Source: Neorhizobium sp. SHOUNA12A
GTDB lineage: Bacteria > Pseudomonadota > Alphaproteobacteria > Rhizobiales > Rhizobiaceae
DNA: 50,800 nt
Direction of reading: 5' to 3'
Assembly: GCF_023006505.1 (NCBI RefSeq)
Contig: NZ_JALBGV010000043.1
Span: 1 to 50,800, forward strand
Part shown: piece after piece, positions 18,704-27,582 of the stretch
How the letters are laid out: every line of letters starts with the position of its first letter
Position numbering within the stretch: the first letter of the stretch is position 1
Translations under genes and position numbers: made by a program
Notes under the pieces: model-generated
What the model was told of the DNA's origin: nothing
The model's database searches: none
The model's input: only the letters and a program-made list of their open reading frames with translations

Positions 18704-19525
18704 CTACTCCGTCTTTCCGGCGGAAAGCCCAAAAAACTCTTTTCTGTATCCCGCCGACAGCGGTCGGAGCTTCGTCAAATTCTTGAGAATCCGGACAGGC
18801 TGTTTGAGAACGTTCCTGTTCAGGAAATACATATGGATCAGGCTGGGCGCCTTGCTGTGCGATCCCTTATGGGCGACACGATAAACTGCACCTCGGAATG
18901 GCAGGGCATTCAAGGGCGTTCCGCGTTCGGCCAAAACCGATTCTATGCGGACATGGCTGCCGAGCATGTCCTTGATCCATTGGAGTGAAACGTCTTCCGC
19001 CTTGGATGGCAGTCCGTAGAGGTCCGAACGGATGATCAGCGACGTTCCGCAATAGTGGTTGAACTGGTCGCGGCACAACAGAATGCTGCCGCCGTCGTCC
19101 CAGATATAGCCCTTGTCAATCGTCCAGCCGTTCTCGTTCTGGTGCCGGGCGGCGTATTCGGTAATTCGGGCGCTGACAAAATCGTCGTCGTCGACGATCA
19201 TGAAGAAGCGACAATCGCGGGCCGTGAGCATGCCCGCAAGCACGCGGCGGCCTTTGTCGGCGCGGAATGAATCGAGAAAATCCTCTTCCGTGGCATCGCC
19301 GCGCTCGTGGATGTCGTTCGGCGGAAAGTCCACCCATGCCACCGAGAACTTGTCCGGCAGGACCGGAAGATCGGCGCCCCTGTTGGCGACAATCACGCCC
19401 CGCCAGTCAGGATTGGTCTGGTTGGCGATGGACGCCACCGTCTGCGTCAGATTTCGCTTCAGAATGCTCCAGTCACGTGCGTTGTCCTGGTGCCTGACGG
19501 GAATGATAAAGGTGATAACACTCAT
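18704..19525 (-). CDS. GT-A-type glycosyltransferase (surface polysaccharide)
   Basis: A 273-residue cytoplasmic or membrane-associated glycosyltransferase. It opens with a family-2-like nucleotide-sugar fold (SVITFIIPVRHQDNARDW) and has an acidic metal-binding cluster FMIVDDDDFVSARI at about residue 113, matching the DxD motif. Later segments resemble rhizobial proteins annotated as galactosyl or rhamnosyl transferases, but the sugar cannot be assigned. It is the last of three genes with the flippase and pyruvyl transferase, starting 31 bases after the latter's stop, so it probably adds a sugar to the repeat unit they modify and export. Confidence 0.72.
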   Translation of the reverse strand: MSVITFIIPVRHQDNARDWSILKRNLTQTVASIANQTNPDWRGVIVANRGADLPVLPDKFSVAWVDFPPNDIHERGDATEEDFLDSFRADKGRRVLAGMLTARDCRFFMIVDDDDFVSARITEYAARHQNENGWTIDKGYIWDDGGSILLCRDQFNHYCGTSLIIRSDLYGLPSKAEDVSLQWIKDMLGSHVRIESVLAERGTPLNALPFRGAVYRVAHKGSHSKAPSLIHMYFLNRNVLKQPVRILKNLTKLRPLSAGYRKEFFGLSAGKTE

Positions 19526-19556
19526 GACAGCCTCCGGTCGTTGATCTCAGGCGCGA

Positions 19557-20555
19557 TCATGCCGCGACACCCGCCTGTTCTCTTGCCCATCTGATGCCGT
19601 CGTCGAGCGAAGTCGCCTTGTAGGAAAGATCGGTGCCTCCTGAAAAAGCATTCATGAAACGCCGGATTTTGCCGTAATTGTTGTCGAGCACCGCATGGCG
19701 GCGGCCGATGAGAAGCGAGCAGATATGCACATGCAGGCGGTCTGTCACGATGGCCCCGCCTCGGGAAATCTGCCGTATGCCGCGCTGGAAGCGGTTGTTG
19801 GCCGCGGCGTCCAGCTTACGCAGCCGCATTTCGGAAGGGGTGAAATGCAGCAGTGCCGAGGCTGCTCCGAGCGCTTTCGCAACTCGTACCTTCGACCGGC
19901 TCTCGGTAATCCAATCCTCCTTCGGGATGTCCGGATAGGCGGAAAAGTCAACGGTCCCGACCTGCTCCTTGTCCTGGCGGAGCATCGCAAGCACGGGAAA
20001 TTCCGGCGCAGCGGGCTCTATGCTGCCGATGCAGAAGGCCATGTCCGGGCACAGATAGACCTGGCAATCAAAATTTTCCTTGGCAAACTGAAACGATTCC
20101 TCGTCGCGCACCAGCAGCACGAAATTCCTGTGCTTGCCGATCGCGCGCTTGCTTTGCTCCAGCCGCTCCGGAGACTTGTAGTGAATCGACTGCGGAAACT
20201 GGACGATCTGGCGATCGGGAAACAGCTCCATCACGCGCTCCCGGAAATCTTGGTGAAACACCCATATATCACCGAAATTGCCGCCCCCATGGATGAAGAT
20301 CGGACCGTTCGGGGCAGAGCTTTTGAGTTCATCCGGTGAAAAATCGTCGGTCGTGCAGACGTAGGAAGGCCGCTTTGCGTAGCGCTGCTGCAAATAGGCC
20401 ATTTCTCCCAGCCAGATCGCGGAATCTCCGCAATTCCTGATATCGGGAAAGTCCAGTATCGCTATCGGTTCATCAGGGCGGATGAACTCCTTAAGGCAAT
20501 CGTGGGTCCTGTCCTGAAGCTTGGCGATAAGCTCGGATTGCTGAACGGGTGACAT
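19557..20555 (-). CDS. Polysaccharide pyruvyl transferase family protein
   Basis: A 332-residue enzyme of the ExoV/PssM/CsaB family, which transfers pyruvate from phosphoenolpyruvate as a ketal onto a sugar of an exopolysaccharide or cell-wall polymer. Supporting motifs are NCGDSAIWLGE near the N-terminus and FIHGGGNFGDIW at about residue 107, with the TDRLHVHICSLLIGR segment near the C-terminus that in this family contacts the donor. It is transcribed between the flippase (40 bases upstream) and the glycosyltransferase. The acceptor sugar is not known. Confidence 0.85.
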   Translation of the reverse strand: MSPVQQSELIAKLQDRTHDCLKEFIRPDEPIAILDFPDIRNCGDSAIWLGEMAYLQQRYAKRPSYVCTTDDFSPDELKSSAPNGPIFIHGGGNFGDIWVFHQDFRERVMELFPDRQIVQFPQSIHYKSPERLEQSKRAIGKHRNFVLLVRDEESFQFAKENFDCQVYLCPDMAFCIGSIEPAAPEFPVLAMLRQDKEQVGTVDFSAYPDIPKEDWITESRSKVRVAKALGAASALLHFTPSEMRLRKLDAAANNRFQRGIRQISRGGAIVTDRLHVHICSLLIGRRHAVLDNNYGKIRRFMNAFSGGTDLSYKATSLDDGIRWAREQAGVAA

Positions 20556-20595
20556 TACGCCTCTCTTTCAAAAGTTAGAACAACAAGTCCCGCGA

Positions 20596-22077
20596 TCAGG
20601 CGTGACTGACTTTGGACAACACCTTGGAAGCGATCTTTCTGACTTCAGTCTCCGGGCCATTTGGACGATCCATAACCAGCCAGAGAAAGAGGCTGGAACC
20701 GCAATAGAGAACGCCTCCAAGGCAAATAAGGGCGGCAAGTTGTAGAACAAGTCCGGTATGCGTGGTCTCAATTCCCATGTAGCGATCAGCGAGCGACACG
20801 CCGGCAGCCATGACCGCCGAGCTGGCAAGCGCTCTGAAATTTGCCCATAGCTGGGCGGTGACCGAGACATTTATGAAGCGCTTCACGATCACCATGTTCA
20901 CAAACGCGCTGAAGAGGCCGGTGAGCACCCGGCTGAATATCAGCCCCGGAAGCCCCCAGAACACCAGGCCGATCGTGATCACCGGGATCCGGACAAGAAG
21001 CATCTGCGCGTCGCGGATGAACAGGTTCCGGGTTTGCCCCAGCGCCATGCCGAGAGGCTGATTGAGAGATCCCAGTGTCTGCAGCGCATAAACAGAGGCC
21101 AGCGCCTGGATGATGAAAATCACCGGAAGCCATTTTTCACCAAGCACCAGCCTGACCAGGGGATCTGCGATGACCGCCATCCCTATGCCGGCGGGTAACG
21201 CGACCGCCGTCAGCAAGGCCTGCGTTCGCTGATAGGCTGCGGCGAGACGCGCAGGATCATGGCGGACATTGGCAAACGCCGGGTAGATGGTGGCGGTCAG
21301 AGGCGCCGTCGCTTCGCGCGTGGGCGTCATCGCGAGCTGCCCGCCAAGCGAATAATATCCAAGGGCCGAGCCCGTCAGCAGCTTACCGATCAGCAGGTAA
21401 TCGAAACGCCAATTGAGGGTGTTGACGATCTGCCCGGCGGTAATCCAGATCGAGAACGAAAAGAATTCGCGCATATGGGAAAAGGTGACCCGGGGGCGGA
21501 ACGGCAGGATAAAATAGGATGCCACAACGTTGGTGACCTGCATCACCAGCGTGCCGACCACCAGCGCCCAATAGGTTTGATAGATGACGGCGATGGCGAC
21601 GGTCGCCACAAATCCGGCAATCTTCTGGGCAACGTTCAGCACGAATTCCTGCCAGAAAATCAGCTCCCGCTGGAGCATGATCCGTCGCGGATTGGCGAAC
21701 CCGTTTATGAGGAGGCTAAGGCTCAAAACAAGAAGGACGCCGAAAAGGCGCGGCTCGTCATAGATGAGGGAAGCCGGATAGGCGAAGGCGGCGAATAGGA
21801 CGCACAATATCAGACCGCGCGTTGCAGCCAGTGTCCATGCGGCGCTGAAATGGGATTCCCCGGGAGCCTCGTGGCGGATGAGGGCCTCGTTCAAGGAAAG
21901 CTCGGTTATCGTCGTCACGATGGCGAGCATCGTCGTCGCAAGCGCAACCAAGCCAAAATCCGACGGCAAGAGATACCACGCCAGAACGATGGTGCTGAGG
22001 GTCGACAACCCGTTGACGATGATCCTCGAGAGGGAGACCCAGAGACTTCCCGTTACCAGGCGATCAGCAATGCTCAT
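20596..22077 (-). CDS. Polysaccharide flippase (Wzx/ExoT-like, MOP superfamily)
   Basis: A 493-residue integral membrane protein with 12-14 predicted helices, beginning MSIADRLVTGSLWVSLSRII as in WzxC/ExoT-type exporters. It would flip undecaprenyl-linked repeat units of an exopolysaccharide or lipopolysaccharide across the inner membrane. The length equals that of rhizobial ExoT-type proteins. The ATG at 22077 has GAGG upstream. It is the first gene of the three-gene operon; no polymerase, priming transferase or Wza-type exporter lies nearby, so the group must work with genes elsewhere. Confidence 0.87.
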   Translation of the reverse strand: MSIADRLVTGSLWVSLSRIIVNGLSTLSTIVLAWYLLPSDFGLVALATTMLAIVTTITELSLNEALIRHEAPGESHFSAAWTLAATRGLILCVLFAAFAYPASLIYDEPRLFGVLLVLSLSLLINGFANPRRIMLQRELIFWQEFVLNVAQKIAGFVATVAIAVIYQTYWALVVGTLVMQVTNVVASYFILPFRPRVTFSHMREFFSFSIWITAGQIVNTLNWRFDYLLIGKLLTGSALGYYSLGGQLAMTPTREATAPLTATIYPAFANVRHDPARLAAAYQRTQALLTAVALPAGIGMAVIADPLVRLVLGEKWLPVIFIIQALASVYALQTLGSLNQPLGMALGQTRNLFIRDAQMLLVRIPVITIGLVFWGLPGLIFSRVLTGLFSAFVNMVIVKRFINVSVTAQLWANFRALASSAVMAAGVSLADRYMGIETTHTGLVLQLAALICLGGVLYCGSSLFLWLVMDRPNGPETEVRKIASKVLSKVSHA

Positions 22078-22559
22078 GGCCGACCTCTTCGCAACAAATA
22101 CCGATCGTATGTGAGCGACATCATTCCATAGCTACCCTTTTTCGTGGAGTTTCGGCCCCTTTTCAAGCCGCGAGAAGGCTGTGCCGTCTTGCCGCAAGCG
22201 CGGGTTTCGCGCACATGATGCGTGAGATCTCCTTGCCGCATTCGAAGGGCGGGCTATCTGCTGGACACTTCGGTCATCGAGTTCTCCATGCAATTTTTCC
22301 CTTGTCGTTTACCTCGTTCAGCAGCGCGATCCGGAAGCCATGGCCAAGGCTTAAGACCGCTGACGATCTAGTTGGCGGGAAATGATGTTGGTTTTGTGGT
22401 GCCCTTCGCAAGTGCGAAAGAACCTGCGCGCACGGCCGCCATCCAAGGCGGCATCACCTGCGATTTGTGCGCATCCGGCTTTGATCCAAGCTCGGAATAT
22501 ATTGGCTCCGCCGCTTTCATAACGAAGCGGCGGAGCAGAAAAAACAGTTTTCGATTACG
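22078..22559. other. 482-base intergenic region
   Basis: It holds the promoter region of the flippase operon at its right-hand end as read on the minus strand, and the 3' end of the ectoine operon. Two short inverted repeats are seen (TTCGCA/TGCGAA and GCCGCC/GGCGGC, roughly 22402-22455) besides the large stem at 22505-22536. No convincing coding frame is present; a 107-codon plus-strand frame starting at 22372 runs on into the doeB gene and looks like a shadow. Confidence 0.4.
22505..22536 (-). terminator. Large stem-loop at the end of the ectoine operon
   Basis: GCTCCGCCGCTT and its exact complement form a 12-base stem with a loop of about seven bases, 24 bases after the doeB stop on the minus strand. 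The T-run lies upstream of the stem in the transcript and not downstream, so it is not a classical intrinsic terminator. It may block 3' exonucleases or work with Rho. Confidence 0.45.
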
Positions 22560-23567
22560 TCAGCTGACGACGACGGCGATGACGACGACACAGTCGCCGG
22601 CCTTGACCAATCCCGGGAAATGCCGGGCGCACAGGATGCCGCCCATCTTCGCGCGGATTTCACGGGGAGCTGCGCCGGTCCGTCCGATTGGGTAGATGCG
22701 GGCCACAACGGCGCCTTCGCCAACCTCATCTCCAAGATCGAAGACGGGCTCGATCAGTCCGTCCTCCTCGGCGAAGGAAAAGCAATTGCCGTCCGGCATG
22801 TCGAGCCAGGTCGTCGGCGTGACATCGGCGCTGCCCGCGACGATGCCCGCACGGCGCAGCACGTTGATCACGCCGCGCTTGGCGATCTCTGCGCTTTTCG
22901 CCGTCGCCGTGCCGCCGCCGCCAAGCTCCGTGGTGATGAAGACCTTGCCCATCTCCTCGGCGGCCGTGTCGTACATGCCGACCGCGTCGATCTCGAGCAT
23001 CTTCATCGAATAGGGCGCCGAAAACGCCTTCACCAGCTCGAAGGCGCGGGCCTCCTGTTCCTTGTCGGGCAGGATATGGGCAGCGCAGAAGGGCAGGAAA
23101 TCGAGTGTCCTGCCGCCGGAGTGAAAGTCGAGGACGACGTCGGCGCGGGGCAGCAGATCGCGCTGGAAATAGTCGGCTATCTTCTGCGTTACCGTGCCGT
23201 CCGGACGACCGGGAAAGCTGCGGTTTAGGTTGCCCTTGTCGATCGGCGACGTTCGCGTTCCGGCTAGGAATGCCGGGTAGTTCATCGCCGGAACGATAAT
23301 CACCGTGCCGCTGACATCCTCCGGTTTGAGGCTGCGGGCCAGATCGAAGAGTGCAATCGGCCCTTCGTATTCGTCGCCGTGATTGCCGCCGGTCAAGAGC
23401 GCCACGGGCCCTTTGCCGTTGCGGATAACCGTAAGCGGGATCATCACCGATCCCCAGGCGGAATCGTCGCGGCTATAGGGCAGCCGCAGGAAACCGTGCT
23501 GCACGCCGTCGGCGTCGAAGTCCACCGTCGGGCTGATCGGCGACGGTCGCAAGGCGTTCTCGCTCAT
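22560..23567 (-). CDS. doeB: N-alpha-acetyl-L-2,4-diaminobutyrate deacetylase DoeB (EutE)
   Basis: A 335-residue zinc deacetylase of the succinylglutamate desuccinylase/aspartoacylase family. The zinc and catalytic motifs are GGNHGDEYEG (about residue 61-70) and VLDFHSGG (about 146-153), with a downstream TTELGGGGTAT segment. DoeB removes acetate from N-alpha-acetyl-diaminobutyrate made by DoeA. It is the last gene of the ehu/eut/doe operon, beginning seven bases after doeA, exactly as in other rhizobia. Cytoplasmic. Confidence 0.93.
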   Translation of the reverse strand: MSENALRPSPISPTVDFDADGVQHGFLRLPYSRDDSAWGSVMIPLTVIRNGKGPVALLTGGNHGDEYEGPIALFDLARSLKPEDVSGTVIIVPAMNYPAFLAGTRTSPIDKGNLNRSFPGRPDGTVTQKIADYFQRDLLPRADVVLDFHSGGRTLDFLPFCAAHILPDKEQEARAFELVKAFSAPYSMKMLEIDAVGMYDTAAEEMGKVFITTELGGGGTATAKSAEIAKRGVINVLRRAGIVAGSADVTPTTWLDMPDGNCFSFAEEDGLIEPVFDLGDEVGEGAVVARIYPIGRTGAAPREIRAKMGGILCARHFPGLVKAGDCVVVIAVVVS

Positions 23568-23574
23568 CGCAGTC

Positions 23575-24756
23575 TCAATCCTTGACCATCAGCTTGCGCG
23601 GTACGTTGGCGAAGCATTCGACCCCGGTATCGGTGATGAGGATGCTCTCGGTGGTCTCGAACCCCATGTCCTCGAGCCAGAGGCCGGTCATGAAATGGAA
23701 GGTCATGCCAGGCTTCAGCTCGGTGCGGTCGCCTGGGCGCAGGCTCATGGTGCGCTCGCCCCAGTCCGGCGGATAGGACAGGCCGATCGGGTAGCCGGTG
23801 CGGTTGTCCTTGACGATCCCGTATTTCTTGAGCACGACGAAGAAGGCATTGGCGATGTCCTCGCAGGTATTGCCGGGCTTGGCCACCGCAAGGCCGGCCT
23901 CCATGCCTTCCAGCGTCGCCTTTTCCGCGTCGAGGAAGGCCTGCGTCGGCTTACCGAGGAAGACCGTGCGCGACAGCGGCACGTGATAGCGGTTATAGCA
24001 GCCCGCGATCTCGAAGAAGGTGCCCTCGCCCCTCTTCATCGGCCGGTCGTCCCAGGTCAGGTGCGGCGCGGAGGCTTCGACACCTGACGGCAAGAGCGGC
24101 ACGATCGCCGGATAGTCGCCGCCAATGCCGTCGACGCCGCGGGTGCCGGCGTCGTAGATTTCGGCGACCAGATCGCATTTGCGCATGCCGACCTCGATTT
24201 TGTCGAAGATACGGGCATGCATTGCCTCGACGATCCGCGCGGCGTTGCGCATGTATCTGATCTCGGTTTCGCTTTTCACCGCACGCTGCCAGTTCACCAG
24301 CGCGGTCGCATCCACGAAACGGGCGTTCGGCAGATGTTTCTGCAGCGAGGCGAAGGCGGCCGCGGAGAACCAGTAATTGTCCATCTCGACGCCGATCGTC
24401 AGCTTGCCGAAGCCACGGTCCGTCAAGATACCGGAGAGATAATCCATCGGGTGGCGCTCGGTCGACTGCACGTAATGATCAGGATAACCGACGATGTTTT
24501 CCTGGCTGAGGTAAGAAGTCAGCTTGGCACCGTTGGCGTCCTGGCCGCGGCCGAACCAGACCGGTTCGCCGGACGGCGGCACGATGACGGCCTGATGCAC
24601 ATAAAACGACCAGCCGTCATAACCCGTCAGCCAGGCCATGTTTGATGGGTCGCTGACGATCAGGAGGTCGATCCCTTTCGCCTCCATGGCATGCCGGGTC
24701 TTTTCCAGCCGCGCGGCATATTCCCCACGCGAGAACTTGAGATTGGGCTGGGTCAT
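23575..24756 (-). CDS. doeA: Ectoine hydrolase DoeA (EutD)
   Basis: A 393-residue cytoplasmic enzyme with the creatinase/aminopeptidase-P ('pita-bread') fold, opening the ectoine ring to N-alpha-acetyl-L-2,4-diaminobutyrate, the known inducer of EnuR. An N-terminal creatinase domain (to about residue 165) precedes the catalytic half with LTWDDRPMKRGEGTFFEIAG, YNRYHVPLSRTVFLG and LEDMGFETTESILIT. It lies directly upstream of doeB and 33 bases after eutC. Family identity is strengthened by the complete set of ectoine genes around it. Confidence 0.94.
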   Translation of the reverse strand: MTQPNLKFSRGEYAARLEKTRHAMEAKGIDLLIVSDPSNMAWLTGYDGWSFYVHQAVIVPPSGEPVWFGRGQDANGAKLTSYLSQENIVGYPDHYVQSTERHPMDYLSGILTDRGFGKLTIGVEMDNYWFSAAAFASLQKHLPNARFVDATALVNWQRAVKSETEIRYMRNAARIVEAMHARIFDKIEVGMRKCDLVAEIYDAGTRGVDGIGGDYPAIVPLLPSGVEASAPHLTWDDRPMKRGEGTFFEIAGCYNRYHVPLSRTVFLGKPTQAFLDAEKATLEGMEAGLAVAKPGNTCEDIANAFFVVLKKYGIVKDNRTGYPIGLSYPPDWGERTMSLRPGDRTELKPGMTFHFMTGLWLEDMGFETTESILITDTGVECFANVPRKLMVKD

Positions 24757-24789
24757 GTCTCTTCCCTTCTTATCCGGCGCAAGGCCGGT

Positions 24790-25782
24790 TCAGCTTTCGA
24801 ATGCGGTACCAGCGCCGGCGGCATCCGCCCGCGCGAAGGCGAGCGTGGCGATGGCGGTATCCTGGATACCGGTCCCGGTGAGGTCGGTGAGTGTGATCTG
24901 TCCTGCGTTCTCGCGTCCGGGGCGGATGCCGGCGATGACTTGCCCAAGCTCGGAAAATTCGGTGTCCGGTGAAATGAGCCCGGCCTTGACGGCATGATGC
25001 AGTTCCCCGAGCCAGCGCGTCTGTTTCAGGCTGTCGGCGACGTAGACATCGGCCTTGGCGATTGCTGCCGGGTCGATCTCGTTCTTGTGTTCGGCATCCG
25101 AACCCATGGCGGTCACATGCTGGCCGGGCTGGAGCCATTCCGCCTTCAGGATCGGGATTGCCGATGGGGTCGTCGTGACAACGATATCGGCACCGGCGAC
25201 GGCGATCTCCGGATCGGCCTCGGCCGTTACTGGGATGCCGAGCCTGATCGTCAATTCGGCGACAACGGTTTTGGCTTTCCCGAGGTCGCGCGCCCAGATG
25301 CACGCCTCACGGATCGGCCGGACTAGCATCAGAGCCTCCAATTGCAACCGCGCCTGCATGCCTGCTCCGAAAATCGCCACAACGGTCGAGTCCGGACGCG
25401 AGAGATGTTTTGCCGCAACCGCGCCCGCCGCAGCCGTCCGGACATCGGTCAGGTAACCGTTGTCGAGCAACAGCGCCTGCACGAGGCCGGTGCGGCTGGA
25501 CAGCAGGACCATCATGCCGTTCGTGCTCGGCAGGCCGATCTTCGGATTGTCGAAGAAGCCGGGGCTGATCTTGATGGCGAACCCTTCGATGCCCGGCACA
25601 TAGGCCGTCTTTACATCCACTTCGCCGCGATGCTCGGGAATATCGAGGCGCAGGATCGGCGGCATGGCGACCGGCTTGGTGGCTAGCGCATGGAAAGCGT
25701 CCTCGACGCAAGCGACCGCTTCCCCGTCGAGTGGAACAAGCTTGCGCAGGTCCTTTTCGGTGAGAATGATTATCCGGCTCAT
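24790..25782 (-). CDS. eutC: Hydroxyectoine utilisation protein EutC (ornithine cyclodeaminase family)
   Basis: A 330-residue member of the ornithine cyclodeaminase/mu-crystallin family. The NAD-binding loop is IFGAGMQARLQLEAL (about residues 136-150). EutC is required with EutA and EutB to bring hydroxyectoine into the ectoine pathway; the exact step is not settled in general. The start overlaps the eutB stop by four bases (ATGA), so the two are translationally coupled. Confidence 0.92.
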   Translation of the reverse strand: MSRIIILTEKDLRKLVPLDGEAVACVEDAFHALATKPVAMPPILRLDIPEHRGEVDVKTAYVPGIEGFAIKISPGFFDNPKIGLPSTNGMMVLLSSRTGLVQALLLDNGYLTDVRTAAAGAVAAKHLSRPDSTVVAIFGAGMQARLQLEALMLVRPIREACIWARDLGKAKTVVAELTIRLGIPVTAEADPEIAVAGADIVVTTTPSAIPILKAEWLQPGQHVTAMGSDAEHKNEIDPAAIAKADVYVADSLKQTRWLGELHHAVKAGLISPDTEFSELGQVIAGIRPGRENAGQITLTDLTGTGIQDTAIATLAFARADAAGAGTAFES

Positions 25783-26780
25783 GCGGCGTCCTTTCCATGG
25801 ATGGCGTCACCGTTGATCACCCGCCGGTGCTGTTCCATGTCGATATTGCGGCCGGAGAGGATAGTGACGATGGCCCCAAGGCTTTTGACCTTCCCGGCAA
25901 GCAGCGCCCCGATGCCGACGGCGGCGGCGCCTTCCACCACCTCGCGCTCGACCGAATAGGCATGTGCGATGCCGGCTGCAATTTCCGCTTCGGAAAGCAG
26001 GACGACGTCATCGAGGAGATGCCGGCACATCGGGAAAGTCACGCGGTTATCAAGCCCGATGCCGCCGCCGAGCGAATCCGCAAGGCTCGGCACTTCCTCG
26101 ACCAGAACCGGCTTGCCCGCATCCAGGCTCGCCTTCATCGCCGCGCCGCGCTCCATCGTCAGGCCGATGACCCGCGCCTGCGGCCTCAGTCCCTTCACCG
26201 CGGCAGCGATGCCGGCGGCAAGCCCGCCGCCGGACAGCGGCACCAGAACGGTCCCGATCTCCGGCACCTGTTCGACGATCTCGAGACCGAGAGTACCCTG
26301 CCCCGCCACGATGGCCGGATGATCGAAAGGCGGCACCATGACCAGCCCCTCCTCTGCCACCAGCCTGTCCACCTCTTCCTGCGCTTCGTCCTGCGAACGT
26401 CCGATGATGCGCACGCGCGCACCGAGGCGGCGGATTTCCGCGACCTTGTTTTCCGGCACCAGCGACGACATGCAGATGGTTGCGACGGCACCTTCCGTTC
26501 TCGCCGCAAAGGCGAGCGCCCGCCCATGATTGCCTGTGGAGGCCGCCACCACACCGCGCGTCCGCTCCTCGTGCGTCAGCGAAAGGATGGCGTTCGTCGC
26601 ACCACGCAGCTTGAAGCTGCCGGTGGTCTGATGGTGTTCGAGCTTCAGATGGACCGGTATGCCCATCCGCTCGCTCAGAACGACCGACGCCACCATCGGC
26701 GTCCGGCACACGCGGCCATCGATGCGAGTTGCGGCGGCACGGATATCGTCAAGTTGAACCGGCAAGGTCTTCCCGCTCAT
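25779..26780 (-). CDS. eutB: Hydroxyectoine utilisation dehydratase EutB (PLP-dependent, threonine dehydratase-like)
   Basis: A 333-residue fold-type II PLP enzyme. The cofactor lysine is K57 in TTGSFKLRGATNA, with the phosphate-binding glycine loop in PLSGGGLAAG and the NHGRA segment in STGNHGRALAFAA. It is proposed to remove the hydroxyl group as water during hydroxyectoine breakdown. No ACT regulatory domain follows, unlike biosynthetic IlvA. The start is four bases after the eutA stop, with GGAAGG upstream. Confidence 0.92.
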   Translation of the reverse strand: MSGKTLPVQLDDIRAAATRIDGRVCRTPMVASVVLSERMGIPVHLKLEHHQTTGSFKLRGATNAILSLTHEERTRGVVAASTGNHGRALAFAARTEGAVATICMSSLVPENKVAEIRRLGARVRIIGRSQDEAQEEVDRLVAEEGLVMVPPFDHPAIVAGQGTLGLEIVEQVPEIGTVLVPLSGGGLAAGIAAAVKGLRPQARVIGLTMERGAAMKASLDAGKPVLVEEVPSLADSLGGGIGLDNRVTFPMCRHLLDDVVLLSEAEIAAGIAHAYSVEREVVEGAAAVGIGALLAGKVKSLGAIVTILSGRNIDMEQHRRVINGDAIHGKDAA

Positions 26781-26784
26781 GGTC

Positions 26785-27582
26785 TCAGCCTTCCGGATAG
26801 GGCTTGGTCATCAGCGTGCCCAGTTCAGGACGCGATGTCATTTCCCCGCAAAGCCGCAGGCAGGCCCAACCGGTGGCAAGGTTGCTGCTGACGACGGGCC
26901 TGCCAATCTCGGCTTCGATAGGGGCGACGACCTGGGCGGCGCGCACCGCCGTACAGGAGATGAAAAGCGCCTGCGATTCCGGTGCGATTGCATCGCGGGC
27001 AAGCGAGACGATCTCGTCCGGCGCAATGCGCGCCATTTCGCGGTCGTCGTCGAAACCCAGGCAGGTAAACCTGTCGATCGTGAAGCCGAGGCCGGCGAAA
27101 TAATCGGCCATCGGCCGGCTCGTCTCCACAGTATAGGGCGTCAGGATCGAGATTCGGCTTGCACCGATAGCCCGCAGGCCTTTTACGGCCGCAGCCGTCG
27201 GCGTCACCACGGGAACGCCCGGCTTGGCGGAGCGGATCGCCTCCTCGATACGGGCATCGCCGATGATCACGGAGGCGGACGTGCAGGAATACATGACCGC
27301 ATCCAGCGTCTCGCCCGGCAAGATCAACGAGGCGCCTTCGGTCAGCACCGGCTGCATCCTGAGGAGATTTTCAGGCGTCGTCGGATTGGCATACGGGATG
27401 CGGTTGACATAAACGCCAATGCGATCGCTCGCGACCATGCACTGGAAGTCGACCTCGGTCGTATGGTCGGTGGCCAGGATCACCAGACCGATGCGTTTCT
27501 GAAGCGGGCGATCGTCCAGTCGCGGTTTCCGGCCGGCGAGGCTTATCTCAACGGAAGTCATCTCAGTCGTCCATCCTGGCAT
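26785..27582 (-). CDS. eutA: Ectoine utilisation protein EutA (Asp/Glu racemase/maleate isomerase-like)
   Basis: A 265-residue member of the aspartate/glutamate racemase superfamily, with the paired catalytic cysteines C100 (MYSCTSASVIIGD) and C210 (FISCTAVRAAQVV). It is proposed to invert the configuration of a hydroxyectoine intermediate. I keep the ATG at 27582, which overlaps the ehuD end by 20 bases, because GGAGGAACGTT precedes it; the in-frame ATG at 27561 has no well-placed ribosome site. Confidence 0.9.
   Translation of the reverse strand: MPGWTTEMTSVEISLAGRKPRLDDRPLQKRIGLVILATDHTTEVDFQCMVASDRIGVYVNRIPYANPTTPENLLRMQPVLTEGASLILPGETLDAVMYSCTSASVIIGDARIEEAIRSAKPGVPVVTPTAAAVKGLRAIGASRISILTPYTVETSRPMADYFAGLGFTIDRFTCLGFDDDREMARIAPDEIVSLARDAIAPESQALFISCTAVRAAQVVAPIEAEIGRPVVSSNLATGWACLRLCGEMTSRPELGTLMTKPYPEG

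Noticed and set aside
22372..22695. 107-codon plus-strand frame in the gap beside doeB
   Set aside because: Runs antisense into doeB, has no good ribosome site and no recognisable family.
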